This document shows, piece after piece, positions 24,448-31,169 of a DNA stretch of 64,000 nt; the first letter of the stretch is position 1; each line of letters opens with the position of its first letter. Under the pieces are notes generated by a model that was not told the DNA's origin, ran no database searches, and saw only the letters and a list, made by a program, of their open reading frames with translations. The DNA is taken from assembly GCF_002102345.1 (NCBI RefSeq), contig NZ_LQPP01000047.1:124001-188000 (forward strand), in the 5' to 3' direction. Both the position numbers and the translations under genes were made by a program. The DNA comes from Mycolicibacterium peregrinum (GTDB lineage Bacteria > Actinomycetota > Actinomycetes > Mycobacteriales > Mycobacteriaceae).

Positions 24448-25131
24448 GTGGCACGCCAGGTGAACCCCACTGAACACGCCGCCCGGCGTCGGGAGATCCT
24501 CGATGCGGCCTTGCAGTTGATGCACGACAAGGGCTACGAGGCCATGACCATCGAGGATCTGCTGGCCGAACTGCAGATCTCGAAAGGCGCGCTGTACCAC
24601 TATTTCCGCTCGAAGCGGGCATTGCTCGAGGGCGTCATCGAGCAGATGGGCGAGACCGCCACCACGCGGTTGGCCGGCATCGTCGAGGACCCGCACCGCA
24701 GTGCACTCGAGAAGATGCACGCCTACTTCGACGCGTCGCGGGCCTGGAAATCGGAGAGTGCCACAGAGGTGGCAACGCTGATCCGGTTGTGGCACGACGA
24801 GAACAATGCGCTGTTGCGGCAGAAGATGACCCAGGGCTCGATGCGCACCACCGCACCCATGCTGGAATCGATCATCCGCCAGGGATGCGACGAAGGCGTC
24901 TTCGACACGGACTACCCGCACGAGGCGGCAGGCATCATCACCGGCATGGGGCTCCACCTGGCGGACGCGTTCATCGACGCCATCGAGGCAGACGGCGCCG
25001 TGGGTTCCGACATCAGCGGGCCGAATGCCCAAAAGGTGGTGGGTGCCTACCTGCAGGCGTTCGAGCGCATCCTCGGCGTAGCCGCCGGGGCACTGCATGG
25101 ACCGGCGTCGTCAGCTCAGGGGGAAACGTAG
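24448..25131 (+). CDS. TetR-family regulator, divergent from membrane protein
   Basis: A 227-residue TetR regulator. The DNA-binding domain reads ARRREILDAALQLMHDKGYEAMTIEDLLAEL then QISKGALYHYFRSKRALLEGV, a textbook TetR helix-turn-helix. The C-terminal domain resembles TetR regulators that bind drug-like or acyl ligands. The GTG at 24448 is supported by GGAGG about four bases upstream. The gene shares a promoter region with the four-helix membrane protein and overlaps the convergent baeRF gene by 21 bases at its 3' end. Confidence 0.88.
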   Translation: MARQVNPTEHAARRREILDAALQLMHDKGYEAMTIEDLLAELQISKGALYHYFRSKRALLEGVIEQMGETATTRLAGIVEDPHRSALEKMHAYFDASRAWKSESATEVATLIRLWHDENNALLRQKMTQGSMRTTAPMLESIIRQGCDEGVFDTDYPHEAAGIITGMGLHLADAFIDAIEADGAVGSDISGPNAQKVVGAYLQAFERILGVAAGALHGPASSAQGET

Positions 25132-26235
25132 CTTGGCGACCGCGGTCTGGTTCCAGATGTCGGCGGTGATCTCGTCGGGCCGGACGGCGTAGGCCGCACC
25201 GCCGTTGTCGAGCACCGTCACCGCGACTCGGGACAGGACGTCATAGCCGGAATCGTCGTAGTGCAACGCGCCGGTGGCGGCTTCGATCCGGCCCACCACA
25301 TCGACGGTGAAGTTGTACACCAGTGTGTCCACCGCCCCGGCCGTCGCGGCCCGGGTGATATCGCCGAGATCGGTGGCCACCAGTCCCTTGCTGATGTCGT
25401 TGCCCAACTCGTCGACCCAGGCGCTGGCCTGCTCGGCGTTCAGGGCGGGCAGCGACTCCCGGATGGCGCCGTCGATCTGATCGGGCCGCAGCTGGTCCGC
25501 CGCACCGGGCACCGCCACGATCTGGCGCTTGTGGTCGAGGCCGCGGTACATGTCCAGTAGTGGATCGGTCGCGAACAGGTACAGCGGCCGCGTCGACGAC
25601 GGATCGAGCTGCCCCAGTTCGCCGTCCACCGCATCGGCGACCCGCTTGGCGTACTGCTCCAGCAACAGCTTCTTGCCCTCGTCACCGACCAGGCGCCGCA
25701 CATGCCCCCGGTCGCGCACGGTGGCACGGTTGGTCGCGTCGGCGACGTCGACCGCGTACTCGCCGGTGAGCTCCAACTCCTCGGCCCGCGTGCTGGCGGT
25801 CGCCTGCCACAGGTTCCAACCGTCGGCGGACAGCGTCAGCGCGTACGCCTCCTGCGGTGTGGTGACCGCCCGCACCAGCTGCCCGATGTCGAAGTAGCTG
25901 CCCACCTGCAGCTGGCTCTCCAGCGCGTTGGGCAGGACGTAGACCTCATGGAAGTCGTCGGCCATGAAGATGGCCACCGAACGAGACAGGCTCAGCCACA
26001 GTTCCGATTCGGCGATCTCGTTCCACCGCGATCGCAGCTGTTCCTCCACGGCGTGGCGCGCCCCGGACTCGCGGATTGTGCGCAGGGCCCGGTCCACCGC
26101 GCTCTTCGCCGTGAGCACGCTCTTGTCCCGCTCGTCCGGTCCCGGTGCGGTTTCCGCATAGACCGTGATGGCGTTCTCGTGAGGCTCGCCAAGGCGGATC
26201 AGGTCGGCAACATCGGGCAGTTCGTAGCGGGTCAT
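25111..26235 (-). CDS. baeRF-type protein (bacterial eRF1-like, family 11)
   Basis: A 374-residue cytosolic protein matching the bacterial archaeo-eukaryotic release factor (eRF1/Pelota-like) families, best family 11 as recalled. The N-terminal part (DLIRLGEPHENAITVYAETAPGPDERD) is followed by an ERF-like domain with SRSVAIFMADDFHEVYVLPN and a C-terminal domain with RPLYLFATDPLLDMYRGLDHKR and DTLVYNFTVDVVGRI. Proposed roles are in ribosome-associated or RNA processes and are not tested. The ATG at 26235 has AAGGAGG upstream. It is divergent from pafA. Confidence 0.65.
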   Translation of the reverse strand: MTRYELPDVADLIRLGEPHENAITVYAETAPGPDERDKSVLTAKSAVDRALRTIRESGARHAVEEQLRSRWNEIAESELWLSLSRSVAIFMADDFHEVYVLPNALESQLQVGSYFDIGQLVRAVTTPQEAYALTLSADGWNLWQATASTRAEELELTGEYAVDVADATNRATVRDRGHVRRLVGDEGKKLLLEQYAKRVADAVDGELGQLDPSSTRPLYLFATDPLLDMYRGLDHKRQIVAVPGAADQLRPDQIDGAIRESLPALNAEQASAWVDELGNDISKGLVATDLGDITRAATAGAVDTLVYNFTVDVVGRIEAATGALHYDDSGYDVLSRVAVTVLDNGGAAYAVRPDEITADIWNQTAVAKLRFPLS

Positions 26236-26367
26236 CACCCCTCCTTTGCGCGGACTCCTTTCCGACCATCTTCCCGTGACTTGGACTGACCAGGGCCAAA
26301 AGTCCCAGATCGGTGGCGCCACGAACACAATGACGGTGCTTGCCCACCGTTACTGTGAACCACCCCG

Positions 26368-26380
26368 TAAGCTCGTTAGC
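26368..26380 (+). promoter_or_regulatory. probable leaderless pafA promoter (-10 TAAGCT)
   Basis: TAAGCT at 26368-26373 ends seven bases before the pafA GTG at 26381, so transcription would start on the start codon. The same hexamer with an 8-base gap (27744-27749) precedes the pafB GTG, suggesting pafB has its own promoter as well. Confidence 0.5.
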
Positions 26381-27739
26381 GTGCAGCGACGAATCATGGG
26401 CATCGAGACGGAATTCGGTGTGACCTGCACGTTCCATGGCCATCGCCGGCTCAGCCCCGACGAGGTTGCCCGCTATCTGTTCCGGCGGGTCGTGTCGTGG
26501 GGCCGCAGTTCCAACGTCTTCCTCCGAAACGGCGCCCGGTTGTATCTCGACGTGGGTAGCCACCCCGAGTACGCGACCGCCGAGTGTGACAACCTGACGC
26601 AGCTGGTCACCCACGACCGCGCCGGTGAGCGTGTCCTGGAGGATCTGCTGATCGACGCCGAGCAGCGCCTGGCCGACGAGGGCATCGGCGGCGACATCTA
26701 CCTGTTCAAGAACAACACCGACTCGGCGGGCAACTCCTACGGCTGCCACGAGAACTACCTGATCGTGCGGGCCGGTGAGTTCTCCCGGATCTCCGACGTG
26801 CTGCTGCCGTTCCTGGTCACGCGCCAGCTCATCTGCGGTGCGGGCAAGGTGTTGCAGACGCCCAAGGCCGCGACCTTCTGCCTGAGCCAGCGCGCCGAGC
26901 ACATCTGGGAGGGCGTCTCCAGTGCGACGACGCGCTCCCGGCCGATCATCAACACCCGCGACGAGCCGCACGCCGATGCCGAGAAGTACCGCCGGCTGCA
27001 TGTCATCGTCGGCGACTCCAACATGTGCGAGGCCACCACCATGCTCAAGGTGGGCACCGCCTCGCTGGTGCTGGAGATGATCGAGGCCGGCGTCCCGTTC
27101 CGGGATTTCTCCCTGGACAACCCGATCCGGGCCATCCGCGAGGTCAGCCACGACCTGACCGGTCGTCGTCCGGTGCGGCTGGCCGGGGGGCGCCAGGCCA
27201 GCGCCCTGGACATCCAGCGGGAGTACTACAGCCGAGCCGTGGAGTACCTGCAGACCCGCGAGCCCAGCACTCAGATCGAGCAGGTGGTCGATCTGTGGGG
27301 CCGCCAGCTCGACGCGGTCGAGAGCCAGGACTTCGCGAAGGTCGACACCGAGATCGACTGGGTGATCAAGCGCAAGCTGTTCCAGCGCTACCAGGATCGC
27401 TACAACATGGAGCTGTCCGACCCCAAGATCAGCCAGCTCGACCTCGCCTATCACGACATCAAGCGCGGTCGTGGGGTGTTCGATCTGTTGCAGCGCAAGG
27501 GGTTGGCGTCCCGGATCACCACCGACGAGGAGATCGACGCCGCGGTCAACACCCCGCCGCAGACCACGCGAGCCAAGTTGCGTGGCGAGTTCATCAGTGC
27601 GGCACAGGAAGCCGGACGGGACTTCACCGTGGACTGGGTGCACCTCAAGCTCAACGACCAGGCTCAGCGCACCGTGCTGTGCAAGGATCCGTTCCGATCG
27701 GTCGACGAGCGGGTCAAGCGCCTGATCGCCAGCATGTGA
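26381..27739 (+). CDS. pafA: Pup-protein ligase PafA
   Basis: PafA uses ATP to phosphorylate the C-terminal Glu of deamidated Pup and attaches it to substrate lysines. The 452-residue glutamine-synthetase-like protein begins RRIMGIETEFGVTC with metal-binding Glu, then LYLDVGSHPEYATAEC with a catalytic Asp (residue 57 here), YLFKNNTDSAGNSYGCHEN and INTRDEPHADAEKYRRLH, as in M. tuberculosis PafA (also 452). The GTG at 26381 matches that N terminus; the upstream frame is not conserved. It lacks the extra N-terminal loop found in Dop. Confidence 0.97.
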   Translation: MQRRIMGIETEFGVTCTFHGHRRLSPDEVARYLFRRVVSWGRSSNVFLRNGARLYLDVGSHPEYATAECDNLTQLVTHDRAGERVLEDLLIDAEQRLADEGIGGDIYLFKNNTDSAGNSYGCHENYLIVRAGEFSRISDVLLPFLVTRQLICGAGKVLQTPKAATFCLSQRAEHIWEGVSSATTRSRPIINTRDEPHADAEKYRRLHVIVGDSNMCEATTMLKVGTASLVLEMIEAGVPFRDFSLDNPIRAIREVSHDLTGRRPVRLAGGRQASALDIQREYYSRAVEYLQTREPSTQIEQVVDLWGRQLDAVESQDFAKVDTEIDWVIKRKLFQRYQDRYNMELSDPKISQLDLAYHDIKRGRGVFDLLQRKGLASRITTDEEIDAAVNTPPQTTRAKLRGEFISAAQEAGRDFTVDWVHLKLNDQAQRTVLCKDPFRSVDERVKRLIASM

Positions 27740-27757
27740 GCTTTAAGCTTTCATCCC

Positions 27758-28747
27758 GTGGCGGTATCCAAAGTCGAGCGGTTGATAAATCTTGTCATCG
27801 CCTTGTTGTCCAGTGATCGGTTCCTGCCTGCCGACAAGGTCCGCAAGATCGTTCAGGGCTACGAGGACAGTCCCACCGACGAGGCGTTCTCCCGCATGTT
27901 CGAGCGCGACAAGAACGAACTGCGCGACCTCGGGATCCCGTTGGAGACGGGGCGGGTCTCGAAGTTCGACTCGACCGAGGGCTACCGCATCAACCGCGAG
28001 GAATATGCGCTGCCCGCGGTCCAGCTGACGGGTGATGAGGTGGCGGCCGTCGCAGTGGCCACGCAGCTGTGGCAGTCGCCCGAGTTGATCACCGCGACGC
28101 AGGGGGCGCTGCTGAAGCTGCGTGCCGCCGGCGTGGACGTCGATGCCGACGGGGTCGGTGTCGCCATTGCGTCGACTGCGACGCTGCCCGGGCTGCGCGG
28201 TTCTGAAGAGGTATTGCGAATCCTGTTGGCGGCGATCGACTCCGGGCACGCGGTGCGGTTCCGGCACCGCGCCTCGCGCAACGCCGAACACACCAGCCGC
28301 AACGTCGAGCCCTGGGGCGTCGTGACCCATCGCGGCCGGTGGTACCTGGTGGGGCATGACCGCGACCGCGACGACACCCGTACTTTCCGTCTTTCCCGCA
28401 TCGATCCCGACGTCACCACCGAGGGTCCGGCCGGGGCAGTGGCCAAGCCCGCGGGGGTGAACCTGCGCGACATCGTCGCCCGCGCGGTCGCCGAACTGCC
28501 GACCGGGGAGCAGGCCAGGGTGTGGATCGCCGGCGGACGTGCCACCGCGCTGCGCCGTCAGGCCATCGAGACCGTGCCGCGCACGCTGGGCGGGCGCGCA
28601 GGGGAGGAGATCACCGTCGACATCGGAATGTCGGACCGGCTGGCCCGTGAGATCGCCAGCTACGGCGTCGATGCCGTCGCGCTGGAACCACAGTCGTTGC
28701 GTGAGGATGTGGTGAGCAGGTTGCGGGCGCAGGTGGTGCAGGCATGA
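27758..28747 (+). CDS. pafB: WYL-domain transcription activator PafB
   Basis: PafB acts with PafC as a transcriptional activator of the LexA/RecA-independent DNA damage response in mycobacteria. The 329-residue protein has an N-terminal winged helix (SKVERLINLVIALLSSDRFLPADKVR), a WYL domain with GVVTHRGRWYLVGHDRDRDDTRTFRL, and a C-terminal WCX extension. The GTG at 27758 follows a TAAGCT -10 element by eight bases. Its stop overlaps the first ATG of a triple mini-ORF repeat (28744) that separates it from pafC. Confidence 0.93.
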   Translation: MAVSKVERLINLVIALLSSDRFLPADKVRKIVQGYEDSPTDEAFSRMFERDKNELRDLGIPLETGRVSKFDSTEGYRINREEYALPAVQLTGDEVAAVAVATQLWQSPELITATQGALLKLRAAGVDVDADGVGVAIASTATLPGLRGSEEVLRILLAAIDSGHAVRFRHRASRNAEHTSRNVEPWGVVTHRGRWYLVGHDRDRDDTRTFRLSRIDPDVTTEGPAGAVAKPAGVNLRDIVARAVAELPTGEQARVWIAGGRATALRRQAIETVPRTLGGRAGEEITVDIGMSDRLAREIASYGVDAVALEPQSLREDVVSRLRAQVVQA

Positions 28748-28852
28748 GGGTCAGCGAGGAGCCGGAGGCGGTGCGCGCATGAGGGTCAGCGAGGAGCCGG
28801 AGGCGGTGCGCGCATGAGGGTCAGCGAGGAGCCGGAGGCGGATCGCGCATGA
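28744..28852 (+). repeat. three 35-bp tandem repeats carrying coupled 12-codon mini-ORFs
   Basis: ATG codons recur at 28744, 28779, 28814 and 28849 (the pafC start), exactly 35 bp apart. Each unit reads MRVSEEPEAVRA (the third MRVSEEPEADRA) and ends in a TGA that overlaps the next ATG as ATGA; the first ATG overlaps the pafB stop and the last TGA overlaps the pafC start. Each unit holds GGAGG about eleven bases before the following ATG. Units 1 and 2 are identical; unit 3 differs by two bases. The layout resembles MIRU elements placed inside mycobacterial operons. Confidence 0.95.
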
Positions 28853-29853
28853 GTCAGGTCTCGACCCGGCTGGTCCGGATGCTGAACATGGTGCCGTATT
28901 TCCAGGCCAACCCGAAGGTGACGCGTGACGAGGCAGCGGCCGCGCTGGGGGTCACCCGCAAGCAGCTTGATTCCGATCTCGAGCAGCTCTGGATGTGCGG
29001 GCTCCCCGGCTACAGTCCCGGCGATCTCATCGACTTCGACTTCGAAGGCGACACAGTCGAAGTCACGTTCAGCGCGGGTGTCGACCGCCCGTTGCGCCTG
29101 ACGTCCACAGAAGCCACCGGCATCCTGGTGGCGCTGCGGTCGCTGGTCGACGTTCCCGGGATGGTGGATCCGGAGGCCGCGCGCAGCGCCATCGCCAAGA
29201 TCGAATCCGCGGCGGGCACCCAGCGCGCAGCTCTCGAGGAATCCGGTTCCGAGGAGAGCGTGCCCCAGGAATCCGGGGCGGCCGCCGCGGTTCGCGCTGC
29301 CGTGCGGGACGCCCGAGCGCTGACACTGGAGTACTACTCGGCGTCGCGTGACTCGCTCACCACCCGCACGGTGGACCCGATCCGCGTGGTGCTGATCGGT
29401 GACAACAGTTATCTGGAGGCGTGGTGTCGTACCGCCGAGGCCGTCCGGATGTTCCGGTTCGACCGGATCGTCGCGGCCGAGCGTCTCGCCGATCCGTCGG
29501 CGCCACCATCGCCGGCGGTGCAGGCCGGCACCGACACATCGCTGTTCGATCCCGACACCGCGGACCCGTCATTGCCGTCGGCCACCCTGCTGATCGACTG
29601 CTCCGCCTCGTGGATGTTCGACTACTACCCGTTGCGGGTGGTCAATGAACTGCCCGACGGGGCGTGCGAGGCAGTGATGACGTACGCCTCGCTCGAGTGG
29701 ATGGCGCGCTTCCTGCTCGGATTCGGTTCGGCCGTGCGGGTGTTGGATCCACCTGACCTCGCACAGCGGGTGCAGGAATCGGCCGGGGAGGCTCTACGTG
29801 TCTATGACGCGGTGGTGCCGCACACCTACGACGCCGACGACACACGCGCGTAG
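28849..29853 (+). CDS. pafC: WYL-domain transcription activator PafC
   Basis: PafC is the partner of PafB. The 334-residue protein has an N-terminal helix-turn-helix (STRLVRMLNMVPYFQANPKVTRDEAAAALGVTRKQ), a linker domain, a WYL domain (NSYLEAWCRTAEAVRMFRFDRIV) and a C-terminal WCX-like domain. The ATG at 28849 overlaps the stop of the last repeat unit by four bases. In M. tuberculosis pafB and pafC are directly adjacent, so the repeat block is an insertion that keeps the overlap arrangement. A tatA gene follows. Confidence 0.92.
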   Translation: MSQVSTRLVRMLNMVPYFQANPKVTRDEAAAALGVTRKQLDSDLEQLWMCGLPGYSPGDLIDFDFEGDTVEVTFSAGVDRPLRLTSTEATGILVALRSLVDVPGMVDPEAARSAIAKIESAAGTQRAALEESGSEESVPQESGAAAAVRAAVRDARALTLEYYSASRDSLTTRTVDPIRVVLIGDNSYLEAWCRTAEAVRMFRFDRIVAAERLADPSAPPSPAVQAGTDTSLFDPDTADPSLPSATLLIDCSASWMFDYYPLRVVNELPDGACEAVMTYASLEWMARFLLGFGSAVRVLDPPDLAQRVQESAGEALRVYDAVVPHTYDADDTRA

Positions 29854-29883
29854 ACTCAGCACAGACGTCTGGAGGTAACCAAA

Positions 29884-30135
29884 TTGGGTGGTCTACAACC
29901 CTGGCACTGGATCATTGTCATCGCGGTGTTCGTGCTGCTTTTCGGCGCCAAGAAGCTGCCGGATGCGGCTCGGTCGCTCGGTAAGTCGATGCGGATCTTC
30001 AAGTCGGAGATCAAGGAGATGCAGTCGGATTCTTCCGGGTCGTCGGCCGATGCGCCGCAACCGGCGAAGCCGATCACATCCGAGCGGGTCGAGGCTCCCG
30101 CCCCGGAGCAGTCCCCGGACCGCCACACGGCCTGA
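29884..30135 (+). CDS. tatA: Sec-independent translocase subunit TatA
   Basis: TatA is the pore-forming subunit of the twin-arginine export system. The 83-residue protein has one N-terminal membrane helix (HWIIVIAVFVLLFGAKKLPD), the FGAKKLPDAARSLG hinge and amphipathic helix, and a charged tail ending in a Pro-rich segment. It uses TTG at 29884 with GGAGG about nine bases upstream, and the N-terminal GGLQPWHW fits mycobacterial TatA. It lies between pafC and tatC, as in other mycobacteria. Confidence 0.93.
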   Translation: MGGLQPWHWIIVIAVFVLLFGAKKLPDAARSLGKSMRIFKSEIKEMQSDSSGSSADAPQPAKPITSERVEAPAPEQSPDRHTA

Positions 30136-30212
30136 CCGGTCCGGCAATCGATCGCGGTCATCGCCCCGCGTTGCCGTGTCGCGTCTATGACCAGGCCTTT
30201 TAGAACACGCCC

Positions 30213-31169
30213 GTGACCTCCGGATTCATCAAGAAGCTCGATCCCCGCCGCCGCCGTTCGCGGGTCAACCCCGACGGCACGATGTCGTTGGTCGACCACC
30301 TGCACGAACTGCGCAACCGTCTGCTGATCGCGGTGGCCGCAGTACTGGTCACCACCGTCTTCGGATTCCTGTGGTACACCCACGGTTTCTTCGGCGTGCA
30401 CAGCCTGGGCGAATGGCTGCGCGGTCCGTACTGTTCGCTGCCGGATTCGGCCCGGGCGACCATCGCCCCCGACGGTGAGTGCCGGCTGTTGGCGACCGGC
30501 CCGTTCGACCAGTTCATGCTGCGCCTCAAGGTGGCGTTGGCGGCCGGTCTGGTGATGGCCTGCCCGGTCTGGCTGTACCAGCTGTGGGCGTTCATCACCC
30601 CCGGCCTGTACAAGAAGGAACGCCGGTTCGCGATGGCGTTCGTCGGCGTCGGCGCGGTGTTGTTCATCACCGGCGCGGTCCTGGCCTACGTGGTGCTGGC
30701 CACGGCCCTCGGCTTCCTGCTGACCGTCGGCAGTGACGTACAGGTCACCGCGCTGTCAGGCGAGCAGTACTTCGGATTCCTGATCAACCTGCTGCTGGTG
30801 TTCGGTATCAGCTTCGAATTCCCGCTGCTGATCATCATGCTCAACCTCGTCGGCATGCTCAGCTACGAGCGGCTCAAGTCGTGGCGCCGCGGACTGATCT
30901 TCGGGTTGTTCGTGTTCGCGGCGTTCGCCACCCCCGGCTCGGACCCGTTCACCATGCTGGCACTGGCTTGCGCGCTGAGCCTGCTGCTGGAGTTCGCCAT
31001 CCAGATCGCCCGGATCAACGACAGGCGTAAGGCCCGGCGCGAGGCTCTGGAGGTGCCGGAGGACGAGGCCGCGCCGATTCCCACGGTGGAACCCGTTCCG
31101 AGACCCGACCCGGTAACAGCGCCGGACTCGGGGGCACCGCGGATCGGCATCGACGACGATGCCACCTGA
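30213..31169 (+). CDS. tatC: Sec-independent translocase subunit TatC
   Basis: TatC binds twin-arginine signal peptides and recruits TatA. The 318-residue protein has six membrane helices and the family motif MSLVDHLHELRNRLL near residue 24, followed by PFDQFMLRLKVALAAGLVMACPVWLYQLWAF. The C-terminal tail is cytosolic, acidic and Pro-rich. The GTG at 30213 is in line with mycobacterial TatC N termini (TSGFIKKLDPRRRRSRVNPDG). The 3' end overlaps the helY start by 11 bases. Confidence 0.95.
   Translation: MTSGFIKKLDPRRRRSRVNPDGTMSLVDHLHELRNRLLIAVAAVLVTTVFGFLWYTHGFFGVHSLGEWLRGPYCSLPDSARATIAPDGECRLLATGPFDQFMLRLKVALAAGLVMACPVWLYQLWAFITPGLYKKERRFAMAFVGVGAVLFITGAVLAYVVLATALGFLLTVGSDVQVTALSGEQYFGFLINLLLVFGISFEFPLLIIMLNLVGMLSYERLKSWRRGLIFGLFVFAAFATPGSDPFTMLALACALSLLLEFAIQIARINDRRKARREALEVPEDEAAPIPTVEPVPRPDPVTAPDSGAPRIGIDDDAT

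Noticed and set aside
28744..28852. CRISPR array
   Set aside because: The 35-bp units are directly contiguous with no spacers, are within an operon and there are no cas genes.
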